38,945 nucleotides of DNA from Smithella sp. (GTDB lineage: Bacteria; Desulfobacterota; Syntrophia; Syntrophales; Smithellaceae), in assembly GCA_017993615.1 (NCBI GenBank), contig JAGOMJ010000005.1, positions 1 through 38,945 on the forward strand, written 5' to 3'. Under the pieces are notes generated by a model. That model ran no database searches, was not told the origin of the DNA, and saw nothing but the letters and a program-made list of their open reading frames with translations. Of this stretch, positions 1-7,828 are shown one piece after another. A program made the position numbers and the translations under genes. Every line of letters starts with the position of its first letter. Position 1 is the first letter of the stretch.

Positions 1-554
1 AGATGTGCTTTGACCGTTCTTTCCGTTATGTTCAAATCGGCTGCGATTTCCAGATTGGATTGTCCACGGGCAACGCGTTCGGCAATGTTGCGTTGGGATT
101 TGGTCAGGTTTGCCGGCAGCAGCGGGACCTGATCTTTTTTATCTTCCGGTTTTAAAGTGTTGGAAACGCCTGTTATGAGGCGCTGAATAATTTTCTGTCC
201 CAGCCATACGCCTCCTTCCGTAATGACGCGTAATGCCTGAAGCAGACGCGGTGCAGCAATGTACGTATTGGCATAGCCCACTATCCCCAATCGAAGAAAC
301 GCCAGAGCCTCTTCTTCATCCGGATGATCTGTAAGCAGAAAAAATCTGGCTGCCGGAAATGCGGATCGTAAAGTCCGGAAGGAGGATATGTCAATCAGCA
401 TCCGGTGCAGGAGAATGACGTCAAACTGGCGATTGCCGCAAAGGCTTCTCAGCTGTTCGATGGACAGGGCTTTTTTAATTTTGCAGTGCCCTTTCAAAAG
501 GGTTTCCCATCTGATCATGACTCCCGGGACGGGGCTGCTTAAGATGATGGTCAT
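1..554 (-). CDS. LuxR-family response regulator with degenerate receiver (partial, C-terminus off the left edge)
   Basis: Translating the minus strand from the ATG at 554 gives 184 codons open to the window edge. The N-terminal ~120 residues have the alternating strand/helix pattern of a receiver domain. The last ~45 visible residues are a LuxR/NarL helix-turn-helix, with LTKSQRNIAERVARGQSN followed by LEIAADLNITERTVKAH. In-frame ATGs lie at 560 and 554; the AGGA 6 nt upstream favours 554. It starts 41 nt after the HlyD stop, so it is probably the third gene of the secretion operon. The receiver has FDVILLH where the phospho-acceptor Asp is expected, and the usual acidic pair near the N-terminus is absent, so phosphorylation control looks lost. 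A role in controlling this secretion locus is inferred from position. Confidence 0.85.
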   Translation of the reverse strand, partial: MTIILSSPVPGVMIRWETLLKGHCKIKKALSIEQLRSLCGNRQFDVILLHRMLIDISSFRTLRSAFPAARFFLLTDHPDEEEALAFLRLGIVGYANTYIAAPRLLQALRVITEGGVWLGQKIIQRLITGVSNTLKPEDKKDQVPLLPANLTKSQRNIAERVARGQSNLEIAADLNITERTVKAH

Positions 555-595
555 AAACATTCCTATTCAACGAGGAGGAGAGAGTATCCTCCGGG

Positions 596-2038
596 TTAAC
601 GTTCTCTCAAGGCCATATACCGTGCTTTCAGGACGGGTTTTAAAATATAGGATAGAACGGTTTTCTTGCCGGTGAGAATATCTACCGTTGTAACCATTCC
701 AGGCATGATCGGCAGGGGGTGTTGCGCCGTGCCCAGACAATTTTTATCCGTTCTTAATTGGACCAGAAAATAGCTGTTTCCCTTATCATCGGTGATGCTG
801 TCCGCACCGACCGATTCCAGTTCGGCATCGAGAGAGCCGTAAACGGTATAATCATAGGCTGTAAATTTAATTGTGGCTTTCTGCCCGGGACGGAGAAAAG
901 CGATGTCTGACGGTTTGATCTTGGCTTCAATCAGAAGATTGCCGTGCATGGGCACAATCTCGACGAGATCCATTCCCGGCTGAACGACGCCGCCGACTGT
1001 TTTCACCATGACGCGGTTCACGATGCCGTCAACCGGTGACCGTACGGCGGTTCTGTCAAGCCTGTCTTTCAAGGCCAGTGAAGAAGAGGCGCTTTCATCA
1101 AGTTCCTTGAGGACTTCACTGGATTCCGTGCTGGATTTGCTGCGGTAGCTCAGGCTGAGTTCGCGCAAGGCGACTTCACTTTCCTGTAATTTGGCCTGTG
1201 CTGCAGGGATCGCATGACGGACACGGTCAATTTCCCCTTCCAGCTGGCTGGCCTGGCGCTCAAGCTGGAGAACTTCTACATCGGATGCCGCTCCTTTATT
1301 AACCAGCGGTTTGATCATGCCGATTTCTTTTTGCAAGAGAGCGTGGGTCCTATTGAGCTCGACAAGTTTTGCCTCCAGTTCCTTTAGCTCCTGTCGCCGC
1401 TGATTAATTTGCTGGCGCTTGATTTCAGAGCTTGAACCCAATGCCATTCTGCGGGTTTGAAACAACTGACGTTCGCGTTCTGCAATATCCGGCCTTTCTT
1501 TCAGGACATCTTCAGGAATAACCAGGGCGCTTCCGGTTGCTTCTGCTTTCAGACGGGCTGCTTTAGCCTTGTCGGAAAGGTATTTGACGTGATTCTCCTC
1601 AAAAGAGGAAGAGAAACGCGTGGGGTCCATCTTCAGAAGCAGCTGGTCCTTTTTGACCTTATCTCCGACATTGATCAGGATTTCGGAAATAATCCCCCCT
1701 TCAAGATTTTGAACGATCTGTACATGACCGGACGGGACCACCTTGCCTTCACCCCGTGTAACTTCTTCCAGTTCTGAAAAAGAAGCCCAGATGATGAAAA
1801 TAACCAGCAGGATGAGTGTGGCCCAGATAATCAGTCTTCCTCCCTGAGGGGTCTGGGCAAGAATGGTCTCCCGAATATCCGTGGCGAAGTCCGGGTCCTC
1901 TTCAGGCAGTCTGCGGAATAAAGAATTCATTTTTAAATTATTTTTCAATTCTTTAAAACGGATCTTATCTGTTTCCGGAAGATCCCTGAAGGATTCAAAA
2001 AAAGGATTATTTTTTAAAAAATCAAATAGCTTTTTCAA
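596..2038 (-). CDS. HlyD-family membrane fusion protein of a type I secretion system
   Basis: This is a 480-aa periplasmic adaptor that would link the inner-membrane ABC exporter to a TolC-type channel. A cytoplasmic N-terminus of ~70 residues precedes one membrane segment (LIIWATLILLVIFIIWASF). A biotinyl/lipoyl-like half motif follows (VQNLEGGIISEILINVGDKV), then long coiled-coil helices (~150-320), the second lipoyl half (RSPVDGIVNRVMV) and a C-terminal beta-barrel. Length and order match HlyD/LapC/PrtE proteins (TIGR01843-type). The start is TTG at 2038 with GGGGAG 8 nt upstream; the nearby ATG at 2045 is out of frame. It begins 15 nt after the ABC gene stop, so the two are surely co-transcribed. 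Substrate unknown. Confidence 0.93.
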   Translation of the reverse strand: MKKLFDFLKNNPFFESFRDLPETDKIRFKELKNNLKMNSLFRRLPEEDPDFATDIRETILAQTPQGGRLIIWATLILLVIFIIWASFSELEEVTRGEGKVVPSGHVQIVQNLEGGIISEILINVGDKVKKDQLLLKMDPTRFSSSFEENHVKYLSDKAKAARLKAEATGSALVIPEDVLKERPDIAERERQLFQTRRMALGSSSEIKRQQINQRRQELKELEAKLVELNRTHALLQKEIGMIKPLVNKGAASDVEVLQLERQASQLEGEIDRVRHAIPAAQAKLQESEVALRELSLSYRSKSSTESSEVLKELDESASSSLALKDRLDRTAVRSPVDGIVNRVMVKTVGGVVQPGMDLVEIVPMHGNLLIEAKIKPSDIAFLRPGQKATIKFTAYDYTVYGSLDAELESVGADSITDDKGNSYFLVQLRTDKNCLGTAQHPLPIMPGMVTTVDILTGKKTVLSYILKPVLKARYMALRER

Positions 2039-2053
2039 CCTGCATTCTCCCCG

Positions 2054-4228
2054 CTATAAATTCAACTGTCCTTTTCTCATGGCTTCGAGGACGAAATCTT
2101 TCGGGCCGTCGGCGACAATAGATCCATGATCGATGACGATCAGGCGGGTTACCATATCCAAAAGCGATGCCCGGTGGGTGATGATTACCATGGTTTTTTC
2201 TTTAACGGCTTGGGTAAGATATCGTTTCAGTCTGATTTCCGAGCGGTTATCCATATTGCTTGTCGGTTCATCAAGGACCAGCACCGGAGGATCGAGCAGG
2301 AGAGCGCGGGCCATGACGACGCTCTGCCGTTGACCGCCGGAAAGCCCCCGGCCGAATTCTTCTACTTTCATATCAAATCCGGAGGGATGTATTTTGGCGA
2401 ATTCGATAATGCCGGCCATTTCTGCCGCATGCAGCACATTCTGGTCATCGACGTTATTAACGCCCATTGTAATATTGTCGCGCAGGGTTCCCTGGAAAAG
2501 CGTGATATCCTGTGGAACATAACCAAGGAAATGTCGCAGTTCCGCCGGATCAATCTGCCGGATATCCGTTCCGTCCATGGTTACCATGCCGCTGACCGGT
2601 TCATACAACCCGAGCATTAATTTGCCCAGGGTTGTTTTACCCGAACCGACCGGTCCGATAATGCCCACTTTTTCTCCGGCAGCAATTTCCAGAGAGATGT
2701 TGTTGAGGACCTTGGTCGTCTGTCCGGGATAGGAAAATGTCAGATTTTTGATTCCGATTACACCGTCAAAACGCTTTCTCGGTAAAAATGTTTTTCCGGC
2801 GGGCCGTTCAACAGGGAGATTCATGATATCATCCAGTGTTTTTAATGCTTCCCTGACGTGATGATATCGGGTGGCCAGATTGACTACCTGAGCCATGGGG
2901 GCAATGACCTGCCGGGACAAAATAACCAATGCCACAAGTCCGCCGGAGGTCAGAGAACCTGCGGTGATCATGTAGACACCGGCCACAACGACCGCAACGG
3001 TCATAAAATTCTGCAGAAAATAGGAAACATCCTGAACCGAAGATGAAATCATGCGGGACTTGTTGCCCCATTTTGAAATGTAACTGACGGCTTCCTCCCA
3101 GGCTCTCTGAATTTGGCCTTCCGCACCCAGCATCTTTATCGTTTCGAGGCCGGCGACGCCTTCCACAAGAATCGCGTTTTTTTGTGCCGAGGCTTTCAGA
3201 GTTTTCTCAACAACTTGCCGCAGCGGCGCCTGTACGAAATAAGCATAAATGATCAGCAGGACGATGATGATCACATGGATGAGAACGATGTAGCCGCCGA
3301 TCCACCAGACGACCAGCAGGCCCAGAAACGTGAAGGGCAGATCGATTACGGCGGTAATCGAAAACGATGTGATGAAATCACGAATACTCTCGAATTCCTG
3401 CAAATTTTTAGTGAAGGAACCGATGGACTGAGGGCGCGACTCCATCTTCAGGTTGAGAACCTTCTGAAGGAGCATTGCTGAAATTTTCAGATTGGCTTTC
3501 TTTGCCGCCTCATCAACGAAATAGCTCCTGAGGGCTCGCATAACGACCGCAAAAAGATAAATGACCAACACGCCGATCGATAAAACCCAGAGCGTTTCTG
3601 TGGCATTGTTGGGAATGACCCGGTCATAGACGTTCAGAACGTAAAAGATCCCGACCAGGCCGAACACATTGATGAGAAAGGCCGCCAGCAAAACATCGCG
3701 GTAAACACGCCATGATTCCATGATGGTTCCCCAAAACCAGTGTTTTGATTTATCGGCTTTTTCATCGGCAACGGATTTCTGATCGGTCTGATATTTGGGG
3801 CGGATGAAGATGCCATATCCCGTATAGATTTTTTCCAGTTCGTTGAAGGAAATCTCCTGCTCTCCGCTGCCGCTTTGAGGAATAATAATTTTCAGGCGGT
3901 TAAGGGAACTGTTTTTTTCAACCAGAATGCATGCCTCACGGTTCTGTAGCAGCAATATGGCCGGTAAATGAATGGGACTGATGTCGTTGAGGGGTTTGGC
4001 AAGGGTGCGGGAAGATAAATCAGCCCGATTCGCGGCACGATTAAAAAGCTTTACCGTCAGACGGTTCTGAACCAGAGGCAGGCCGGCAATCAGGCTTGCT
4101 TTCGATACATTGCGGCCGTATATTCTGCTCAGAACGATCAGGCAATCCAGAAGCGGATCGTCGTGAATGTCTTGATTTTCCAAAACATTCCAAGTATTTT
4201 CATTGCGGTCGTCACGATGGTTTGACAT
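2054..4228 (-). CDS. Type I secretion ABC transporter/permease, LssB-like
   Basis: A 724-aa inner-membrane exporter ATPase. In order: an N-terminal C39-peptidase-like domain (~20-140) lacking the catalytic Cys/His set, as in LssB/LapB exporters that bind but do not cut an N-terminal leader; a six-helix ABC membrane domain (~170-450); and a C-terminal ATPase. The ATPase has Walker A GPVGSGKTT, signature LSGGQRQ, Walker B VLVLDEPTSN and H-loop THRAS. The frame stays open to an ATG at 4303, but that ATG lacks a ribosome site and adds 25 non-conserved residues. The ATG at 4228 gives the usual family length, so I chose it. First gene of the ABC-HlyD-LuxR operon. The family exports RTX adhesins and other large proteins; no substrate gene is in view. 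Confidence 0.93.
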   Translation of the reverse strand: MSNHRDDRNENTWNVLENQDIHDDPLLDCLIVLSRIYGRNVSKASLIAGLPLVQNRLTVKLFNRAANRADLSSRTLAKPLNDISPIHLPAILLLQNREACILVEKNSSLNRLKIIIPQSGSGEQEISFNELEKIYTGYGIFIRPKYQTDQKSVADEKADKSKHWFWGTIMESWRVYRDVLLAAFLINVFGLVGIFYVLNVYDRVIPNNATETLWVLSIGVLVIYLFAVVMRALRSYFVDEAAKKANLKISAMLLQKVLNLKMESRPQSIGSFTKNLQEFESIRDFITSFSITAVIDLPFTFLGLLVVWWIGGYIVLIHVIIIVLLIIYAYFVQAPLRQVVEKTLKASAQKNAILVEGVAGLETIKMLGAEGQIQRAWEEAVSYISKWGNKSRMISSSVQDVSYFLQNFMTVAVVVAGVYMITAGSLTSGGLVALVILSRQVIAPMAQVVNLATRYHHVREALKTLDDIMNLPVERPAGKTFLPRKRFDGVIGIKNLTFSYPGQTTKVLNNISLEIAAGEKVGIIGPVGSGKTTLGKLMLGLYEPVSGMVTMDGTDIRQIDPAELRHFLGYVPQDITLFQGTLRDNITMGVNNVDDQNVLHAAEMAGIIEFAKIHPSGFDMKVEEFGRGLSGGQRQSVVMARALLLDPPVLVLDEPTSNMDNRSEIRLKRYLTQAVKEKTMVIITHRASLLDMVTRLIVIDHGSIVADGPKDFVLEAMRKGQLNL

Positions 4229-4462
4229 AAAGCACTTCAACAATACAGGGTTTTCATCATATCTTTTCCTAAGAAAAGACCTCAAGATTATTTTATTATA
4301 CATTTTTTTAAAAAAAGTATATATATATTTTAAAAAATCGTATCATCAATGAAAGAAAGTATTGATCGGCAATCAGAATGGTGGAGTTGCTATCGGGTTA
4401 TCCGGTATGTGTGAAGTAACGCAATGTCGTTTTAACTTTTTTTAAGCTGCGGATGAATAAAA

Positions 4463-4792
4463 ATGCCTTACATTGAGCGTTCTGACGACGGGAAAATTAT
4501 TGGATTGAGAACCGTTCCCGGTCCGAATTCAACCGAGGAGAAGTCGATTAATGATCAGGAAGTTCTTGATTTTCTTAGAGACAACATGGACAACAACTTT
4601 CTCAAAAATCTTCTGGTTCATTCCGACGCAGGGTTGATCAGGCTGCTTGAAGATCTCATCGCCCTGCTGACGAAGAAGAACATTATTCTTTTTACGGAAC
4701 TGCCGGAAAAAGCCCAGGCAAAGATCATTGAACGGGAAAAAATACGTCAAAAAATATCATCGGACAATATTATCGTAGAAGATATTCTGTGA
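4463..4792 (+). CDS. Conserved small acidic protein of unknown function (109 aa)
   Basis: A 109-aa soluble protein with no signal peptide or membrane segment. The opening MPYIERSDDGKIIGL and the LIRLLEDLIALL...ILFTELPEKAQ stretch resemble short proteins often mislabelled 'tryptophan synthase subunit beta-like'. There is no PLP lysine or tryptophan synthase fold, so that label should not be taken as function. It is predicted mostly helical with a charged C-terminus. The ATG at 4463 has a weak GGA 9 nt upstream. It diverges from the ABC transporter gene across 234 nt of very AT-rich DNA and precedes the TolC-like gene. A link to secretion is only positional. Confidence 0.75.
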   Translation: MPYIERSDDGKIIGLRTVPGPNSTEEKSINDQEVLDFLRDNMDNNFLKNLLVHSDAGLIRLLEDLIALLTKKNIILFTELPEKAQAKIIEREKIRQKISSDNIIVEDIL

Positions 4793-4825
4793 AGCCGTGA
4801 GTACATTGTAATGTAAAATAATTGC

Positions 4826-4854
4826 TTGACAAGGATTAAAATATAAAATAGTAA
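4826..4854 (+). promoter_or_regulatory. Candidate sigma70-type promoter upstream of the TolC-like gene
   Basis: A perfect -35 TTGACA (4826-4831) is followed after 17 nt by a weak -10 TAGTAA (4849-4854). If used, transcription would start near 4861 and leave a leader of about 218 nt before the TolC-like ATG. The -10 match is only 3 of 6, so this rests on the -35 and its place. Confidence 0.4.
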
Positions 4855-5078
4855 CAACGCTTTACCGTAATTGAAATCGCAAGGGGAAGGAGTCCAAAGC
4901 CCACCTAAATACAGTTTTAAAAAATATGAAATTAAAGCTGTACTTACCTAAATGTGGATTTTAAAATAAACACACGTTGGCTTTAAAAAATATACCCGGC
5001 TCTCTAGAAAAATAAAAAGGGGAAAAATATTGTTTTCTAACCGCAAGCATATATTTTTATATCTATAAGGAGGATTTT

Positions 5079-6434
5079 ATGAAGCCTTATATTAAGAATG
5101 TTTTTGTCTTTGTTGTTATCTTGCTTTTTGCCGGAGCGACCGGTGTCATGGGAGAAACGCTTCGCGATTCAGTGAAATCAGTTCTCCAGAATAATCCGGA
5201 TGTCACTTCTGTGGCCTACAATCGACTGGCAAGGGATCAGGAGGTCCGGCAGGCCATGGCTGATTTTTTCCCCAGGATCGAGACCATGTTATCGGATGGC
5301 TACATTGATCAACATCATCCTTATCTTCTGGATGATGAATTTCATCCGAGATCAGCGACCGTCAGACTCAACCAGAATATATTCCGGGGAGGCGCTACCT
5401 TCACGGAAACGAAACGTCAAAAATTCAGAGTGATTTCAGCGGCCTATCAATTGCAAGGGGTTTCGGAGAATACGGCATTGCTGGCGTGCAGAGTTTACTT
5501 AAATTATTTGCGGGCCATTGAGCAGGATAACCTGGCAAAAGAAAACCTTCTGATCCATGAGCGATTTTACGATCAAATCAAGTTAAGAAGTCAGGCGGGC
5601 ATCGACCGCAGAGTTGATCTGGATCAAATTACCGCCCGTTTGGCCTTGGCCAAATCCAATCTGATTGTTACCCAGGCTAACATCGAGAATGCCAAAACGG
5701 ATTATCAGGCCGTCATGGGATACCTGCCGGTTAATTTGGTAAAACCGGAACCAGCCTACGCTGAAATACCGGCCACGCGGCAGGATGCTGAAAGAATTGC
5801 TCTGGCCAGCCATCCGACGTTAAAATCGGCCAAGGCGGATATTGAAGCCAGAAATTATCAATACAAAACGGCCCGGGCGCTTGCCTATCCCACCTTCGAT
5901 GTCAGTGCGGGATATACCTGGGGAGAGGATTTGAACCGGCCGTCCGTTTCGTATGACTATGAAGATTATTTACAGCTCAATGCGATGATTTCTTTCAATA
6001 TCTTTAACGGATTCATTAATCAGGCGAGGATCAAAGAAACATCGTATCTGATTAACGAAGCGGAAGAAATCGCCAAGAAAACTGAACTTCAGACCATTCA
6101 GTCCGTCAGGCTGTCATATGAGTCGTATTTGGCAGATCAGCGGCGCGTCAAGGAACTGGAACAGTATGTCGAGTCTACGGATAAAGCGGCGGAGGCTTTC
6201 ATTTCACAATGGTCCATCGGAAGACGCAGTCTTTTTGATGTTCTCGATTCGTCCGCTGAAAGAATATTAGCAAAAAACGATTTAATCAATGCTCAGTATG
6301 ATAAAATGTACAGCGCATACAGGATTCTGAGCGGTCTGGGTAAACTGGTTCACTCCCTGGGGCTGCAGTGGCCGGAAGAAAGTCGGGTGGATACCGGTGC
6401 GGGCATTGTTGATATGAGCTTTCTTGAAAAATAA
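5079..6434 (+). CDS. TolC-family type I secretion outer membrane protein
   Basis: A 451-aa outer-membrane channel subunit that would trimerise and dock with the HlyD adaptor. The N-terminus is a Sec signal (MKPYIKNVFVFVVILLF, cleavage near GVMG-ET). Two outer-membrane efflux repeats follow with long heptad-rich helices; the strand segment SATVRLNQNIFRGG and its repeat counterpart LNAMISFNIFNGF are typical of TIGR01844/AggA-LapE proteins. Start ATG 5079 with a strong AAGGAGG 7 nt upstream. It is separated from the ABC/HlyD operon and transcribed the other way, but it is the only channel in the window and so the natural third component. Confidence 0.93.
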   Translation: MKPYIKNVFVFVVILLFAGATGVMGETLRDSVKSVLQNNPDVTSVAYNRLARDQEVRQAMADFFPRIETMLSDGYIDQHHPYLLDDEFHPRSATVRLNQNIFRGGATFTETKRQKFRVISAAYQLQGVSENTALLACRVYLNYLRAIEQDNLAKENLLIHERFYDQIKLRSQAGIDRRVDLDQITARLALAKSNLIVTQANIENAKTDYQAVMGYLPVNLVKPEPAYAEIPATRQDAERIALASHPTLKSAKADIEARNYQYKTARALAYPTFDVSAGYTWGEDLNRPSVSYDYEDYLQLNAMISFNIFNGFINQARIKETSYLINEAEEIAKKTELQTIQSVRLSYESYLADQRRVKELEQYVESTDKAAEAFISQWSIGRRSLFDVLDSSAERILAKNDLINAQYDKMYSAYRILSGLGKLVHSLGLQWPEESRVDTGAGIVDMSFLEK

Positions 6435-6456
6435 CCGGATAATATCAAACAATGCG

Positions 6457-6494
6457 CCTGATTGAGAACATCAGGGATAGGCGGATATTTTTTT
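6457..6494 (+). terminator. Possible weak terminator after the TolC-like gene
   Basis: CCTGAT (6457-6462) pairs with ATCAGG (6470-6475) around a 7-nt loop. A T-rich tract follows at 6486-6494, about 10 nt past the stem, which is farther than ideal. Confidence 0.35.
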
Positions 6495-6635
6495 AATGAT
6501 CTTTTGATGGCGAAAAGATTCCGCCCATGATCCGCGCAGAAATGAAATTGAATGTCGTGCTCAAGCTGATATCTGAACCCGATAAAAGGTCGCGTTCAGA
6601 GGTGTTGATCTTTGCATGACCGGATCCCATGGCTT

Positions 6636-7508
6636 ATGAAATACTGGAAAATTACAAGCGTGATCAGCGCGGCAATTTGTTTTCTTATTACCCATCAGGC
6701 ATGGGCAGCCAGGGAATGGGTCTACCTGGAGTCCAATTCTTCAAGAGAATCATATTATGACAAAAATTCCATTGTGAAAGTGGATGAAAATGTCTTTCGT
6801 TTATGGATGAAGCAGGTCTTAAGCGAAAACGGGAAAATAAAAACCATATCGAAATTCCGCAATACGAACAAAACGGATAACAGCCTTGATTTGATCAGCT
6901 ATATTTTAAGGCAGATGGACGTCGACTGCCGGAATAATCAATATAAAGACAGCGCCCTTATCTTTTACGATGAAAAAAGCAACGTTCTTTATTCTTCCCC
7001 GAAGGGTGCGATAGGGAAATGGGATGATATCGTTGAAGGGTCGTTTGCGTACCAGTTGAAAAACGTAATTTGTAAAGGACCGAATCTTGCTGAGAAGCCC
7101 TCTGCGATTTTATCCGCCGACCCTGCGGAAAAGCCGGCTGAAGCGGGAACTCCGCCGCAAAGTTTGCCTGCCGGTACTTCCGATGAAGACATTCGTCAGG
7201 TGGTCAGTAAGTGGCTGGCGGCCTGGCAGTCGGGAGACATCGCAATCTATCGCAGTTGCTATGATGAAGATTTTAAATCGAAAAATATGACGCTGGAAAA
7301 GTGGATCGCATATAAAACCGGCGTGCGTCAAAAAAGCACGGATATAAAGATCGGCATTGACGATTTAAAAATTACCGCGGATGGAGATCACGCGGAGGCG
7401 GTTTTTATCCAGACATACAGCTCTTCCCTATTGAACGATAAGGGTAAAAAAACGCTGAAGCTTAAAAAAGTCGGCAATGAATGGAAAATATATCAAGAGA
7501 TCATGTGA
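6636..7508 (+). CDS. Exported protein: surface-adhesin E-like domain plus NTF2-like (Cds6-type) domain
   Basis: A 290-aa protein with a Sec signal (MKYWKITSVISAAICF, cleavage after HQAWA). Residues ~25-140 resemble the surface-adhesin E-like domain: WVYLESN...YYDKNSI near the start, two Cys (VDCRN and NVICK), and the segment ALIFYDEKSNVLYSS. A Pro/Ala-rich linker (~145-180) leads to a C-terminal NTF2-like domain of the Cds6/YybH sort, with VSKWLAAWQSGDIAIY and a final KVGNEWKIYQE strand. The frame could start at TTG 6612, but ATG 6636 places the signal peptide correctly. Probably monocistronic. Domain names are from pattern memory. Function is unknown, perhaps periplasmic or envelope-associated. 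Confidence 0.75.
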   Translation: MKYWKITSVISAAICFLITHQAWAAREWVYLESNSSRESYYDKNSIVKVDENVFRLWMKQVLSENGKIKTISKFRNTNKTDNSLDLISYILRQMDVDCRNNQYKDSALIFYDEKSNVLYSSPKGAIGKWDDIVEGSFAYQLKNVICKGPNLAEKPSAILSADPAEKPAEAGTPPQSLPAGTSDEDIRQVVSKWLAAWQSGDIAIYRSCYDEDFKSKNMTLEKWIAYKTGVRQKSTDIKIGIDDLKITADGDHAEAVFIQTYSSSLLNDKGKKTLKLKKVGNEWKIYQEIM

Positions 7509-7828
7509 AGCCGTATGCACGCAGCCATGAGCCTGCACCGAAGGATCATGGCCGTCCCGTTTTTTCCTGTATTGTCGATTTCCGTGTTCGCCCCGAAGTC
7601 CTCCGTTGTGCGATCCGTTCGCGTTATAAATGTCCTATGTCGGGGATCCCATAATTTATTCAGGAAATTGTGAATTACACAAACTTTTTTCCTCTGCTTA
7701 CTGCTTGATTTTTCCCCGTGCTCTGATATAAAGCCCCAATCACAATGCATTTGCTGCCCTGATCAGGCTCTAATCTGCTATTCCATTAGTCAAGGCGGCA
7801 GGAACAGGAAGGAAGTATAAATTAAATC
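7509..7828. other. Intergenic region of 320 bp, no gene seen
   Basis: No convincing coding frame on either strand. It holds a possible weak terminator: GCCATGA 7524-7530 pairs with TCATGGC 7546-7552, with six T at 7560-7565. Further on is a candidate promoter for the downstream operon: TTGATT 7705-7710, 16-nt spacer, TATAAA 7727-7732. GGAAGGAAG upstream of 7829 is the likely ribosome site of the radical SAM gene. Confidence 0.5.
7705..7732 (+). promoter_or_regulatory. Candidate promoter for the radical SAM-corC-lnt-prfB operon
   Basis: TTGATT (7705-7710), 16 nt, TATAAA (7727-7732). It is the best sigma70-like pair in the gap before the operon. Consensus match only. Confidence 0.35.

Noticed and set aside
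574..592. GGAGGA/TCCTCC inverted repeat between the HlyD and LuxR genes
   Set aside because: Six-base-pair stem without a T tract on the minus strand; not convincing as terminator or operator.
4870..4957. Possible GEMM-I (c-di-GMP) riboswitch upstream of the TolC-like gene
   Set aside because: Only a faint AAAGCC...CCTAAA resemblance; the GGCAAAC segment, the P2 tetraloop stem and the closing GGGTTGCC are absent. Kept only as an unidentified structured leader.
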